Shown: positions 28,506 through 38,817 of the stretch, one piece after another
Layout of the letters: every line of letters starts with the position of its first letter
Numbering within the stretch: the stretch's first letter is position 1
NCBI RefSeq assembly: GCF_016937615.1
Contig: NZ_JAFHKI010000027.1
Location: forward strand, 1 to 64,000
DNA: 64,000 bases
From: Pseudomonas lactucae
GTDB taxonomy: Bacteria > Pseudomonadota > Gammaproteobacteria > Pseudomonadales > Pseudomonadaceae
Direction: 5' to 3'
Made by a program: the position numbers and the translations under genes
The notes under the pieces: generated by a model
The model's database searches: none
What the model was told of the DNA's origin: nothing
The model's input: the letters and a program-made list of their open reading frames with translations, nothing else

Positions 28506-29462
28506 ATGCACATCTCTTCCGGCCGCTGGGTCTATGGTTTTTGCCTGACCCTGCTGACCGCGCTGCTCTGGGGCATTCTGCCGGTCAAGCTCAAACAGGT
28601 GTTGCAGGTGATGGACCCGATCACCGTGACCTGGTTTCGCCTGACCGTGGCCGGCAGTTGCCTGTTTATTTACCTTGCGGCCACCCGGCGTTTGCCCAGT
28701 CGCAAGGTGCTCGGCCCCAGGGGTGGCTGGCTGGTGGCGATGGCCGTATGCGGCCTGGTGGGCAATTACGTCTTGTACCTGGTGGGTCTTAAAACCCTCA
28801 GCGCCGGCACCGCACAGTTGGTGATCCAGATGGGCCCCATCTTCCTGATGGTTGCCAGTGTCTTTGTGTTCAAGGAGCGTTTCAGCCTGGGGCAGGTGAT
28901 CGGACTGGTGGTGCTGATCATTGGTTTTGGCCTGTTCTTCAACCAGCGCCTGGTCGAACTGCTGACTTCCTTCGGTGCCTACACCGCTGGCGTACTCACC
29001 GTGCTGCTCGCCACGTCGGTCTGGGTGTTCTATGCCCTGGGCCAGAAGCAATTGCTCACGGTGTGGAATTCGCTGCAAGTGATGATGGTGATCTACCTGA
29101 GCTGCGCCTTGTTGCTCACACCGTGGGCGCATCCGCTGGAGGCGCTGCAACTGAGCCCGCTGCAAGGCTGGCTGTTGCTGGCGTGTTGTATGAATACCCT
29201 GGTGGCCTACGGCGCATTTGCCGAAGCGCTGGCCCATTGGGAGGCTTCGCGGGTGAGCGCGACCCTGGCCCTCACGCCTTTGGTAACCTTTGTGGCGGTG
29301 GCCCTGGCGGCCTGGTTGTGGCCACATGACGTACAGGCCGAAGACATCAACGCGTTGGGGTATTTCGGCGCGTTTGTGGTGGTGCTGGGCTCGGCGGCCG
29401 TGGCGTTGGCGCCCTCGCTGCTCGCCGGGCTCAAGGCCCGGCGGCTGCGTGTGACGGCTTAG
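28506..29462 (+). CDS. EamA/DMT family transporter
   Basis: The 318-residue inner-membrane protein has ten predicted helices in two EamA repeats. Repeat one includes [28 protein letters not shown], split over the first two helices, and the EamA-typical [18 protein letters not shown]. Repeat two ends in the [18 protein letters not shown] region. The family exports metabolites, amino acids or nucleotides; the substrate is unknown. The gene converges on fumC with a four-base overlap of the two stops. Confidence 0.85.
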   Translation: MHISSGRWVYGFCLTLLTALLWGILPVKLKQVLQVMDPITVTWFRLTVAGSCLFIYLAATRRLPSRKVLGPRGGWLVAMAVCGLVGNYVLYLVGLKTLSAGTAQLVIQMGPIFLMVASVFVFKERFSLGQVIGLVVLIIGFGLFFNQRLVELLTSFGAYTAGVLTVLLATSVWVFYALGQKQLLTVWNSLQVMMVIYLSCALLLTPWAHPLEALQLSPLQGWLLLACCMNTLVAYGAFAEALAHWEASRVSATLALTPLVTFVAVALAAWLWPHDVQAEDINALGYFGAFVVVLGSAAVALAPSLLAGLKARRLRVTA

Positions 29463-30841
29463 TTGCCCAGCATGTCCTGCGGGCGTACCCACTGATCGAA
29501 TTGCTCGTCCGTGAGGTAGCCCAGCTCCAGTGCCGCGTCGCGTAGTGTCAGCCCTTCGGCGTAGGCTTTCTTGGCAATCTGTGCCGCTTTGTCGTAGCCG
29601 ATATGCGGGTTAAGTGCCGTCACCAGCATCAGTCCGCGCTCCAGGTGCGCAGCCATTTGCTCGGCGTCGGGCTCAAGGCCGGCGATGCAGTGTTCCTGGA
29701 AGTTGTTGCAGCCGTCGGCCAGCAGGCGGATCGATTCCAGCAGGTTGTGGATGATCACCGGTTTGTACACGTTCAACTGCAAGTGGCCTTGGCTGGCGGC
29801 CATGCCGATGGTCACGTCGTTGCCCAGTACCTGGCAGGCCAGCATCGACAGCGCTTCGCACTGGGTGGGGTTGACCTTGCCCGGCATGATCGAGCTGCCT
29901 GGTTCGTTGGCCGGCAGCTTCACTTCCGCCAGGCCGGCGCGCGGGCCAGAGCCCAGCAAGCGCAAGTCATTGGCGATTTTCATCAGGGCCACAGCCAGGG
30001 TTTTCAGCGCGCCATGCAGCGTCACCAGCGGCTCGTGGCCGGAGAGGGCGGCGAATTTATTGGGAGCCGTCACAAAGGGCAGGCCGGAGAGGGCCGCCAA
30101 CTCGGAGGCAATCGCCTCGCCAAAACCATGCGGCGCATTGAGCCCGGTGCCGACCGCCGTACCGCCCTGGGCCAGTTCGCACACGGCGGGCAGGGCGCTG
30201 CGAATGGCGCGTTCGGCGTAATCGAGTTGGGCGATGAAGGCCGACACTTCCTGGCCGAAGGTGATCGGTGTCGCATCCATCATGTGGGTGCGCCCGGTCT
30301 TTACCAGCTTCATGTGCCGAGCGGCCAGCTCGGCCAAACCGCCGGACAGCGTGGCGATCGCCGGTAACAAGCGTTGATGCACTGCCTGCACGGCCGCGAT
30401 GCTCATGGCCGTAGGGAAGCAATCGTTGGAACTTTGGGAACGGTTCACATGGTCGTTGGGGTGTACCGGGCTCTTGCCGCCCCGTTCGTTGCCCGCCAAC
30501 TCGTTGGCGCGGCCGGCGATCACCTCGTTGGCATTCATGTTGCTCTGGGTGCCGCTGCCGGTCTGCCATACCACCAGTGGGAACTGGTCGTCGTGCTGGC
30601 CGTCGAGTACTTCGTCGGCGGCCTGTTCGATCAGGCGGGCGATGTCGGCGGGCAGGTCGCCATTACGGTCGTTGACCCGTGCGGCGGCCTTTTTGATCAG
30701 AGCCAGGGCGTGCAGCACCGCGAGCGGCATGCGTTGCTCACCGATGGCGAAATTCACCAGCGAGCGTTGGGTCTGGGCGCCCCAGTAAGCTTCGTCCGGG
30801 ACTTCCACTTCTCCCAGGCTGTCGGTTTCGATACGGCTCAT
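29459..30841 (-). CDS. fumC: Fumarate hydratase class II
   Basis: FumC interconverts fumarate and malate in the TCA cycle without an iron-sulfur cluster. The 460-residue protein has the fumarase/aspartase signature [11 protein letters not shown], with [17 protein letters not shown] and [14 protein letters not shown] as the other active-site regions. The ATG at 30841 ([12 protein letters not shown]) is preferred to one three codons earlier. Pseudomonas FumC is often induced by iron limitation or oxidative stress; no Fur box was evident just upstream. Confidence 0.95.
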   Translation of the reverse strand: MSRIETDSLGEVEVPDEAYWGAQTQRSLVNFAIGEQRMPLAVLHALALIKKAAARVNDRNGDLPADIARLIEQAADEVLDGQHDDQFPLVVWQTGSGTQSNMNANEVIAGRANELAGNERGGKSPVHPNDHVNRSQSSNDCFPTAMSIAAVQAVHQRLLPAIATLSGGLAELAARHMKLVKTGRTHMMDATPITFGQEVSAFIAQLDYAERAIRSALPAVCELAQGGTAVGTGLNAPHGFGEAIASELAALSGLPFVTAPNKFAALSGHEPLVTLHGALKTLAVALMKIANDLRLLGSGPRAGLAEVKLPANEPGSSIMPGKVNPTQCEALSMLACQVLGNDVTIGMAASQGHLQLNVYKPVIIHNLLESIRLLADGCNNFQEHCIAGLEPDAEQMAAHLERGLMLVTALNPHIGYDKAAQIAKKAYAEGLTLRDAALELGYLTDEQFDQWVRPQDMLGN

Positions 30842-30947
30842 CGGGCACACTCCTTAATGTTCGTTTGCGCAGTTTAGGCCGTGATCGGCCGGGTGGGTTC
30901 CCTAAAAGACTTTTCATCGGGCAATCCGCGCCCGACAAGGCTCGGGG

Positions 30948-30977
30948 TTGAGCCGCGAGGTTTTTTAGGCGCAGAAT
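30948..30977 (+). promoter_or_regulatory. Candidate sigma-70 promoter for the DUF2059 gene
   Basis: TTGAGC at 30948-30953 and CAGAAT at 30972-30977 are separated by 18 bp. The ATG follows 45 bp later. Confidence 0.4.
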
Positions 30978-31021
30978 GGGCGCCCTTGGGGTCTTACCTC
31001 GCCAGCTAGAAAGGAAACTCG

Positions 31022-31540
31022 ATGACTCGTCTTCGTGCCATCTGTACCGCGGTTGCTCTGGTGTGCGCCAGCGGCCAGGTTTTTGCCGATACCGCCAGCC
31101 ACAACGCCAGTGCCGAAGCCTTCCTGACCCTGGCCCATGCCGACAAGCTGGGTACCCCGGTGTACATGCAAGTGCAACAAATGTTCGCCCAGCGCTTCGA
31201 ACAGACCAAGGCGCCTGCCGCCAAGCAGTCGGTACTCGACAGCTACCAGGCCAAGGCCAACGCCGCCCTGGACCAGGCCATCGGTTGGCCGAAGCTCAAG
31301 CCGGACATGGTCAAGCTCTACACCACCAATTTCAGCGAATCCGAGCTCAAGGACCTGGTTGCTTTCTACCAGTCGCCGCTGGGCAAGAAAGTCCTGGAAA
31401 AAATGCCGCAGCTGACCCAGCAATCGGCCCAGATGACCCAGGCCAAGCTGGAAAGCGCCGTGCCGGTGGTCAACAAACTGTTGGAAGACATGACCAACGA
31501 ACTGGCGCCGAAAGCCGCCGCACCGGCCAAGAAGAAGTAA
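31022..31540 (+). CDS. Secreted DUF2059 protein
   Basis: The 172-residue protein begins with a signal peptide (MTRLRAICTAVALVCASGQVFA). A helical DUF2059 domain follows, with LVAFYQSPLGKKVLEKMPQL, the most conserved part of the family, and it ends in an Ala/Lys-rich tail. The product is predicted periplasmic and of unknown function. It lies six bases before a bolA-type gene on the same strand. Confidence 0.85.
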   Translation: MTRLRAICTAVALVCASGQVFADTASHNASAEAFLTLAHADKLGTPVYMQVQQMFAQRFEQTKAPAAKQSVLDSYQAKANAALDQAIGWPKLKPDMVKLYTTNFSESELKDLVAFYQSPLGKKVLEKMPQLTQQSAQMTQAKLESAVPVVNKLLEDMTNELAPKAAAPAKKK

Positions 31541-31546
31541 GCAGCA

Positions 31547-31840
31547 ATGACCATGCAACAGCGTATCGAAACGGCACTCGCCGCCCTGAGCCCGGATCAC
31601 TTGAGCGTGCTGGATGAAAGCCACATGCACAGCCGCGGGTTGCAGACCCACTTCAAGGCCGTGCTGGTCAGCCGGCAGTTCGAGGGGCTCAACCGCGTCA
31701 AGCGTCACCAGAAGGTCTATGCGACCCTGGGCGACCTGATGAGCGAGTTTCATGCGCTGGCGTTGCATACCTACACGCCCGAAGAATGGGCGACAATCGA
31801 CGCAGCCCCGGCTTCGCCGACCTGCGCCGGAGGGCACTGA
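31547..31840 (+). CDS. BolA family protein
   Basis: The 97-residue protein has the BolA fold: [21 protein letters not shown] (with a conserved His) and [21 protein letters not shown] (the signature helix and RVxRHxxVY motif). BolA proteins bind monothiol glutaredoxins and [2Fe-2S] clusters or act as regulators. It could start at 31547 or at the second ATG two codons later. It is probably co-transcribed with the DUF2059 gene. Confidence 0.9.
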   Translation: MTMQQRIETALAALSPDHLSVLDESHMHSRGLQTHFKAVLVSRQFEGLNRVKRHQKVYATLGDLMSEFHALALHTYTPEEWATIDAAPASPTCAGGH

Positions 31841-31843
31841 CAG

Positions 31844-31987
31844 CAGTTGCAAGCTTCAAGTTTCAAGCTGCAAGATTGAAGCGCGCTTGCCTCTGCGTTT
31901 TTGTTAGAATCCCCACGCGCCGCCTAGTCGGCGCGTTTTTTTTGCTTTCGTTTTTACTTGCAGCTTGCAGCTTGAAACTCGCAACTG
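31844..31987. repeat. 31-bp imperfect inverted repeats flanking a terminator
   Basis: The segments 31844-31874 and 31957-31987 are inverted copies built on the word CAAGCTGCAAG and differ at only a few positions. They enclose the terminator stem at 31915-31943 and a TAGAAT -10 box. The arrangement resembles the AGCTTGCAGCTTG-type intergenic repeats common in Pseudomonas. Confidence 0.65.
31915..31943 (+). terminator. Intrinsic terminator after bolA-type gene
   Basis: The stem ACGCGCCG/CGGCGCGT has a 6-base loop and is followed by eight T residues. Confidence 0.85.
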
Positions 31988-32037
31988 CCCCAATCCGGTT
32001 CACCCCTTACGAGGGTAGCCACCTGGAGAGAACACCC

Positions 32038-32979
32038 ATGACTCAACCGATTGTCGTGGCGGCACTGTATAAGTTCGTCACCCTCGAAGATTACGTCGCC
32101 CTGCGCGAGCCCTTGCTGCAGGCGATGGTCGACAATGGCATCAAAGGCACCTTGCTGATCGCCGAAGAAGGCATCAACGGCACCGTGTCCGGCAGCCGCG
32201 AAGGCATCGATGGCCTGATGGCCTGGCTGAAGAACGACCCACGCATGGTCGACATCGACCATAAAGAATCGTACTGCGACGACCAGCCGTTCTACCGCAC
32301 CAAGGTCAAGCTCAAGAAAGAGATCGTGACCCTGGGTGTCGAGGGCGTGGACCCGAATAAAAAGGTTGGCACCTACGTCGAGCCCAAGGACTGGAACGCG
32401 CTGATCAGCGACCCCGAAGTACTGTTGATCGACACGCGCAACGACTACGAAGTGTCGATCGGCACATTTGAAGGCGCAATCGACCCGCAAACCACCAGCT
32501 TTCGCGAATTTCCCGACTACATCAAAGCCCACTTCGACCCGAGCAAGCACAAGAAAGTCGCCATGTTCTGCACTGGCGGCATCCGTTGTGAGAAAGCCTC
32601 GAGCTATATGCTCAGCGAAGGCTTCGATGAGGTCTACCACCTTAAAGGCGGGATCCTGAAGTACCTCGAAGAGGTGCCTCAGGAAGAAACCAAGTGGCAA
32701 GGCGACTGCTTTGTTTTTGACAATCGCGTGACCGTGCGCCACGACTTGAGCGAAGGCGACTACGATCAATGTCATGCCTGCCGCACACCCGTAAGCGTAG
32801 AAGACCGCGCATCCGAGCACTACGTGGCCGGCATCAGTTGCCCGCATTGCTGGGATAAGCTGCCGGAGAAAACCCGTCGCAGCGCCATCGACCGGCAAAA
32901 GCAGATTGAACTGGCCAAGGCCCGCAATATGCCGCACCCGATTGGCTTCAACTACAAGCAAACCCCTTCCGAGGTCTGA
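32038..32979 (+). CDS. trhO: tRNA uridine(34) hydroxylase TrhO (rhodanese family)
   Basis: TrhO (YceA) hydroxylates U34 of certain tRNAs using oxygen, giving ho5U. The 313-residue protein has the N-terminal acylphosphatase-like domain ([16 protein letters not shown]) and a central rhodanese domain with the active-site loop [11 protein letters not shown] (catalytic Cys). The C-terminal Cys-rich domain has CHACRTPVS and ISCPHCWDK. Length and motifs are complete. The ATG at 32038 follows GGAGAG. The DsbA-like gene starts three bases after its stop. Confidence 0.92.
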   Translation: MTQPIVVAALYKFVTLEDYVALREPLLQAMVDNGIKGTLLIAEEGINGTVSGSREGIDGLMAWLKNDPRMVDIDHKESYCDDQPFYRTKVKLKKEIVTLGVEGVDPNKKVGTYVEPKDWNALISDPEVLLIDTRNDYEVSIGTFEGAIDPQTTSFREFPDYIKAHFDPSKHKKVAMFCTGGIRCEKASSYMLSEGFDEVYHLKGGILKYLEEVPQEETKWQGDCFVFDNRVTVRHDLSEGDYDQCHACRTPVSVEDRASEHYVAGISCPHCWDKLPEKTRRSAIDRQKQIELAKARNMPHPIGFNYKQTPSEV

Positions 32980-32982
32980 CCC

Positions 32983-33618
32983 ATGTCCGCGCGCCTGCTC
33001 TATGTAATGGACCCGATGTGTTCCTGGTGCTGGGGCTTTGCCCCGGTGGCGCAGGCGTTAGTCGAGCAGGCCCAGGCCGCCGGCGTAGACGTGCACCTGG
33101 TGGTGGGCGGTTTGCGCACCGGCAGCGGCGCGGCACTGGAACCGACCACGCGGCGCTATATCCTGGAGCATTGGCAGGCCGTCACCGAAGCCACTGGCCA
33201 GCCGTTCAAGCGCGAGGGCGCGTTGCCCGACGGGTTTGTCTATGACACCGAGCCGGCGTGCCGCGCCATTGTCACCGCGCGCAACCTGGCGCCGGATTGC
33301 GCATGGAAACTGCTGGGGCTGATCCAGCATGCGTTTTATGTCGAGGGCCGCGACGTGACCCTCGCCAGCGTGCTGGTGGAGTTGGCCGAGCAGGCGGGCA
33401 TCCCGCGCATCGAGTTTGCCGGCGAATTCGACCGTGCCGAACAGCATGCCGCGACGGCCGCCGATTTCACGTGGGTGCAGGATCTGGGCATCGCCGGGTT
33501 TCCGACCCTGCTCGCCGAACGCAAGGGCCAGTTGGCCTTGTTGACCAATGGTTACCAGCCGCTGGCCGAGCTGTCGCCTTTATTGGGCCGATGGCTGGAG
33601 CGAGCCGCCTGTGTATGA
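32983..33618 (+). CDS. DsbA family protein (FrnE-like)
   Basis: The 211-residue protein has a thioredoxin fold with an inserted helical domain and the redox motif CSWCWGFAP near the N-terminus (residues 12-15 are C-S-W-C). The cis-Pro element is GIAGFPTLLAER. No signal peptide is seen, so it is probably a cytoplasmic oxidoreductase/isomerase of the FrnE/2-hydroxychromene isomerase type. It lies directly after trhO and overlaps the following ABC exporter gene by eight bases, so the three form an operon. Confidence 0.85.
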   Translation: MSARLLYVMDPMCSWCWGFAPVAQALVEQAQAAGVDVHLVVGGLRTGSGAALEPTTRRYILEHWQAVTEATGQPFKREGALPDGFVYDTEPACRAIVTARNLAPDCAWKLLGLIQHAFYVEGRDVTLASVLVELAEQAGIPRIEFAGEFDRAEQHAATAADFTWVQDLGIAGFPTLLAERKGQLALLTNGYQPLAELSPLLGRWLERAACV

Positions 33619-35413
33619 ACCGAACAAACGCACCGATCGCCTGACCTGGGCGGAAATTCGCCGGCTGGCCCTGCGTCACAGGAAATCCCTGTGGATCGCC
33701 AATGGCGTCGCCGTGCTGGCGACCCTGTGCAGTGTGCCTATCCCGTTGTTGTTGCCACTGCTGGTGGACGAGGTGCTGCTGGGCCGTGGCGATGCCGCGC
33801 TCAAGGTGATGAACCACGCGTTGCCCCTGGGTTGGCAGAAAGCCGCCGGTTACATCGGCCTGATGCTGCTGGTGACGTTATGCCTGCGCTGCGGCGCGCT
33901 GGTGTTCAACGTCGTGCAGGCGCGGCTGTTTGCGCGCCTGGCCAAGGACATTGTGTACCGCATCCGCGTACGCCTGATCGAGCGGCTCAAGCGCATCTCG
34001 CTCGGCGAATACGAAAGCCTGGGCAGCGGTACTGTTACCACGCACCTGGTCACCGACCTGGACACCCTGGACAAGTTCGTCGGCGAAACCCTCAGCCGTT
34101 TCCTGGTGGCCATGCTGACCCTGGTCGGCACCTCGGCGATTCTGGTGTGGATGCATTGGCAACTGGCGTTGCTGATCCTGCTGTTCAACCCACTGGTGAT
34201 CTACGCCACGGTCCAGTTGGGCAAGCGCGTCAAGCACCTCAAGAAGTTGGAAAACGACAGCACCTCGCGCTTCACCCAGGCACTGACCGAAACCCTCGAC
34301 GCTATCCAGGAAGTGCGCGCCGGCAATCGCCAGGGTTTCTTTCTCGGGCGCCTGGGCCAGCGCGCTCAGGAAGTGCGTGACTATGCGATCCACTCGCAGT
34401 GGAAAACCGACGCTTCCAGCCGTGCCAGCGGGTTGCTGTTCCAATTCGGTATCGACATCTTCCGTGCGGCGGCAATGCTCACGGTGCTGTTTTCCGACCT
34501 GTCCATCGGCCAGATGCTCGCGGTGTTCAGTTACCTGTGGTTCATGATCGGCCCGGTGGAGCAATTGTTGAACCTGCAATACGCCTACTACGCCGCGGGC
34601 GGGGCGCTGACGCGGATCAACGAGTTGCTGGCGCGCGCCGACGAACCGCAATACCCCGGCGGCGCCGACCCGTTCACCGGGCATGAAACCGTCGGCATCG
34701 AAGTGCGCGGCCTGAACTTTGGCTATGGTGAGGACCTGGTGCTCAACCAGCTGAACCTGGCGATCGCGCCCGGCGAGAAAGTGGCGATTGTCGGCGCCAG
34801 CGGCGGCGGCAAAAGCACCCTGGTGCAATTGTTGCTCGGGCTCTACACCCCACAGGCCGGCAGTATTCGGTTCGGTGGTGCGACTCAGCAGGAGATCGGC
34901 CTGGAAACCATCCGCGAACAGGTCGCGGTGGTGCTGCAGCACCCGGCACTGTTCAACGACACCGTGCGCGCCAACCTGACCATGGGCCGCGAGCGCAGTG
35001 ATCAAGCCTGTTGGCAGGCGTTGGAAATTGCCCAGCTGGATGCTACCGTCAGGGCATTGCCCCTGGGGTTGGACAGCGTGGTGGGGCGTTCCGGGGTGCG
35101 CTTTTCCGGCGGGCAGCGTCAACGGTTGGCGATTGCGCGCATGGTACTGGCCGAGCCGAAGGTGGTGATCCTCGATGAAGCCACGTCCGCCTTGGACGCC
35201 GCGACGGAGTACAACCTGCATCAGGCGCTGGCGCGGTTTCTCAGCGGCCGTACTACACTGATCATTGCTCACCGTTTGTCGGCGGTAAAACAAGCTGATC
35301 GAGTTTTAGTGTTCGACGGTGGTCACATTGCCGAGGACGGTGATCATCAACAGTTGATCGCAGACGGAGGCCTGTACGCCAAGCTTTATGGGCACTTGCA
35401 GCAAGTACGTTGA
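33611..35413 (+). CDS. ABC exporter, fused permease-ATPase
   Basis: The 600-residue half-transporter has six N-terminal membrane helices (about residues 20-320) and a nucleotide-binding domain. That domain has Walker A GASGGGKSTL, Q-loop VLQHPALF, signature FSGGQRQRL, Walker B VVILDEATSALD and the H-loop AHRLSAV. The start is GTG at 33611, overlapping the DsbA-like gene. It would act as a homodimer in the inner membrane; lipid or drug export is possible. Confidence 0.88.
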   Translation: MYEPNKRTDRLTWAEIRRLALRHRKSLWIANGVAVLATLCSVPIPLLLPLLVDEVLLGRGDAALKVMNHALPLGWQKAAGYIGLMLLVTLCLRCGALVFNVVQARLFARLAKDIVYRIRVRLIERLKRISLGEYESLGSGTVTTHLVTDLDTLDKFVGETLSRFLVAMLTLVGTSAILVWMHWQLALLILLFNPLVIYATVQLGKRVKHLKKLENDSTSRFTQALTETLDAIQEVRAGNRQGFFLGRLGQRAQEVRDYAIHSQWKTDASSRASGLLFQFGIDIFRAAAMLTVLFSDLSIGQMLAVFSYLWFMIGPVEQLLNLQYAYYAAGGALTRINELLARADEPQYPGGADPFTGHETVGIEVRGLNFGYGEDLVLNQLNLAIAPGEKVAIVGASGGGKSTLVQLLLGLYTPQAGSIRFGGATQQEIGLETIREQVAVVLQHPALFNDTVRANLTMGRERSDQACWQALEIAQLDATVRALPLGLDSVVGRSGVRFSGGQRQRLAIARMVLAEPKVVILDEATSALDAATEYNLHQALARFLSGRTTLIIAHRLSAVKQADRVLVFDGGHIAEDGDHQQLIADGGLYAKLYGHLQQVR

Positions 35414-35490
35414 TGTTGATATAGCCTGGGCTGTGCTTTTGAAAGTAGGTGTTTGCGTGCGTATCCAGCTGTGCATGTGCAAGGGACTTC

Positions 35491-37948
35491 ATGAAGCAAA
35501 AGCGGACTCTCGGAACGCCTCGACTACTCGGCATTGTGTGGCCCTTTATCGCCGTGGTGCTGTTCCAGGCATTGTTGGGCTGTGTCAGTCTCTACGTACT
35601 CTCGGCGGTGCGTGGCTACGTGGCGGGCGAAAGCCTGTGGTCCAAGGGCCAGAAGGACGCCATCTACTACCTGACGCTCTACGCCGATAATCGCGACCAG
35701 ACCACCTACCTCAAATACCAGCAGGCCATTGCCGTGCCCCAGGGCGGGCATGAACTGCGCGTTGCCCTGGATCGCCCCATCCCGGACCTTGGCGCCGCGC
35801 GCCTGGGTATCCTAAAGGGCGGTAACCACCCCGATGACGTGTCCAGCCTGATCTGGCTGTACCTCAACTTCCGTCATTTCAGTTACCTGGAAAAAGCCAT
35901 CGAGCTGTGGACCGTAGGCGATGGTTACCTGGTGCAATTGGATACCCTCGCTCAGGAAATGCACAGCGCGATCCAGCGCGACCAGGTCAGCGCCAACGAT
36001 GTAAAGCAATGGAAGACGCATATCACCGCGATCAACGAGGGCGTGACACCGGCGGCCAAAGCCTTCAGCGATGCGTTGGGCGAAGGCTCGCGCATGATCC
36101 TGCGGTTGCTGTTGATCACCAACCTGGCGACGGCCCTGGGCCTGATCGTGCTGGCGCTGCTGCGTACGCGCAAGTTGCTGGCTCAGCGCCATGCGTTTGC
36201 CGAGGCCTTGAAAGACGAGAAGGAGCGGGCACAGATCACCCTGGAGTCGATTGGCGACGGGGTGATCACCACGACGTCGATGGCGCCATTACCTATATGA
36301 ACCCCGCCGCCGAGGCACTGACCCACTGGAAATCGGTTCAGGCTCAAGGCTTGCCCTTGGCAGCCTTGTTCAACCTGCTGGACGACGATGCCCAGCCCGA
36401 CGGGTTGACGCTGATCGAACACATCGTCAAAGGCCGGCTGCGTGGTGGCAGTGAGCATTCCAAAACCATCCAGCGCGTGGACGGCAGCACGGTCTCGGTG
36501 ACGCTCGTCGCGCCCCGATCCGTAGCGCCGGCAAGGTCAGTGGTGCCGTGCTGGTACTGCATGACATGACCCAGGAGCGCCAATATATTGCCAACCTGTC
36601 GTGGCAGGCGACGCATGACGCGCTGACGGGCCTGGCCAACCGCCGAGAATTCGAATATCGCCTGGAGCAGGTGCTGAATCCGGCCCGGCATCAGGGCGAG
36701 CGGCATGCGTTGATGTTTCTCGACCTGGATCAGTTCAAACTGGTCAACGACACCTGCGGTCATGCGGCGGGCGACGAGTTGTTGCGTCATATCTGCGCGC
36801 TGTTGCAATCGGACTTGCGCGAAGGTGACACCCTGGCGCGCCTGGGAGGTGACGAGTTCGGTATCCTGCTGGAAAATTGTCCGGCCCCCACGGCGGAAAA
36901 AATCGCCGAGAGCCTGCGCCATACCGTGCAAAGCCTGCATTTTGTGTGGAAAGGTCGACCGTTCATGACCACGGTGAGCATCGGCCTGGTGCATATCTCC
37001 AATACCCCGACCACGCTCGAAAGCTCGCTGCGTGCAGCCGATATGGCGTGCTACATGGCCAAGGAGAAGGGGCGCAACCGTGTGCAGGTCTACCATTCCG
37101 ACGATTCCGAGCTGTCCGTGCGTTTCGGCGAGATGGCCTGGGTGCAGCGCTTGCACATGGCGTTGGAGGAAAACCGGTTTTGCCTGTACGCCCAGGAAAT
37201 CGCGTCCTTGGGTCACACCGAAGCTGGCAGTGGGCATATTGAAATCCTGCTGCGCCTGCACGATGAGGCCGGCCGAATTATCCTGCCCGACAGTTTTATC
37301 CCGGCGGCTGAACGTTATGGCCTGATGACGTCGCTGGATCGCTGGGTGGTCGAGAACGTGTTCAAGATCATCGCGCGTTGCATGCATGAGCGACCGGCCC
37401 GGCCTATGGCGATGTGTGCGATTAATCTGTCAGGTATAACCATTGGCGATGACGATTTTCTCGGCTTTTTACGAGACAAATTCAACAGTTACCGCATACC
37501 TCCGGAAATGATTTGTTTTGAAATAACCGAGACAAGCGCTATTGCGAATTTAGGCAGCGCCATTCGATTTATTAATGAACTCAAGGCCTTAGGCTGCCAT
37601 TTTTCCCTCGACGATTTTTGCGCCGGAATGTCCTCATTCGCGTATCTGAAACATTTACCTGTAGACTTCCTGAAGATCGATGGAAGTTTCGTAAAGGATA
37701 TGCTGGACGACCCGATTAACCGCGCGATGGTCGAAGTGATCAACCACATCGGCCACGTCATGGGTAAGCGCACAATTGCCGAGTTTGTTGAAACCCCGCA
37801 AATCGAACAGGCGTTATTTGAGATTGGCGTGGATTACGCTCAGGGCTACCTGATTGAACGACCGCAATTGTTTACCTTTGATAGCTTGCAGTGTCGACCT
37901 GTGCGGCCGCAGCCTCTGCTGTTCAAGGCGCCCGGCACATTCCGCTGA
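35491..37948 (+). pseudogene. Membrane GGDEF-EAL c-di-GMP protein, two one-base frameshifts
   Basis: The protein spans three frames. Residues 1-270 (35491-36300) have a membrane helix, a periplasmic sensor region and a second helix. A middle PAS-like part (to about 36512) reads VDGAITYMNPAAEALTHW. The third part (36548-37948) has GGDEF (LARLGGDEFGILL) with an I-site RxxD five residues before it, and an EAL domain (EILLRL, DDFCAG, DFLKIDGSF). Adding a G near 36274 and a G or C near 36512 restores about 818 residues. The EAL core carries EIL and most expected acidic residues, so both cyclase and phosphodiesterase activity are possible. The regulated process is unknown. Confidence 0.8.
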
Positions 37949-37993
37949 AACATTTGCTGGTCTGTACAATCACACTTAAAAAGGAGCCTTACA

Positions 37994-38794
37994 GTGATCG
38001 ACACATTCAACAGAACCGGCCCGCTTATGGAAGCATCGAGTTACCCCGCCTGGGCGCAGCATTTGATCCAGGCCTGTAGCGAGAGCAAGCGCCGCGTTGT
38101 CGAACACGAACTGTATCAGCGCATGCGCGACAACACGCTCAGTGCCAGGACCATGCGCCACTACCTGATCGGTGGCTGGCCTGTGGTCGAGCAGTTTGCC
38201 TTGTACATGGCACAGAATCTCACCAAGACCAAATTTGCCCGCCATCCGGGCGAGGACATGGCGCGACGTTGGCTGATGCGCAATATTCGGGTGGAACTCA
38301 ACCACGCCGACTATTGGGTGCATTGGGCGCGCGCTCACGGTGTCAGCCTGGCCGAGCTGCAAGCACAGGACGTACCGCCGGAACTGCATGCGCTGAGTCA
38401 TTGGTGCTGGCATACCAGTTCGGCCGATTCGCTGATCGTCGCGATTGCGGCGACCAACTATGCGATCGAGGGGGCAACCGGGGAGTGGTCCGCGGTGGTG
38501 TGCTCCACCGGTGTCTACGCGGCGGCGTTCCCCGAGGAAGAGCGCAAGCGTGCAATGAAGTGGCTGAAGATGCATGCCCAGTATGACGATGCCCATCCGT
38601 GGGAAGCCCTGGAAATCATCTGCACCCTTGCGGGGATGAGCCCGAGCAAAACCCTGCAGGAAGAGCTGCGCCAGGCCGTGTGCAAGAGCTATGACTACAT
38701 GTACCTGTTCCTGGAAAGCTGTATGCGCCTGGAGAAAGAACAAGCGCCTGTGGTAACGCGTGAGCGCCCGCTGCGCGTGGCCAGCGAGGCCTGA
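37994..38794 (+). CDS. TenA-like heme-oxygenase-fold protein
   Basis: The 266-residue all-helical protein resembles the TenA/PqqC/heme-oxygenase-like superfamily, with IGGWPVVEQFALYMAQNL, MRNIRVELNHADYWVHW and a long C-terminal helix. Such proteins act as thiaminases, oxidases or diiron enzymes. The His/Glu/Asp set in RVELNHADYW could bind iron, but a specific reaction cannot be assigned. The start is GTG at 37994 with AAGGAG seven bases upstream. It lies between two c-di-GMP genes. Confidence 0.7.
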   Translation: MIDTFNRTGPLMEASSYPAWAQHLIQACSESKRRVVEHELYQRMRDNTLSARTMRHYLIGGWPVVEQFALYMAQNLTKTKFARHPGEDMARRWLMRNIRVELNHADYWVHWARAHGVSLAELQAQDVPPELHALSHWCWHTSSADSLIVAIAATNYAIEGATGEWSAVVCSTGVYAAAFPEEERKRAMKWLKMHAQYDDAHPWEALEIICTLAGMSPSKTLQEELRQAVCKSYDYMYLFLESCMRLEKEQAPVVTRERPLRVASEA

Positions 38795-38817
38795 TGTGAC
38801 GATGGCGGTGGCGGGGT

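Noticed and set aside
28464..29492. Long open frame opposite the EamA transporter gene
   Set aside because: Its composition (His, Gln and Arg rich) is typical of antisense frames in GC-rich genes and it shows no domain.
37976..38817. Extension of the GGDEF frame antisense to the TenA-like gene
   Set aside because: It exists only because of the missing base near 38842; the restored frame stops at 38818.
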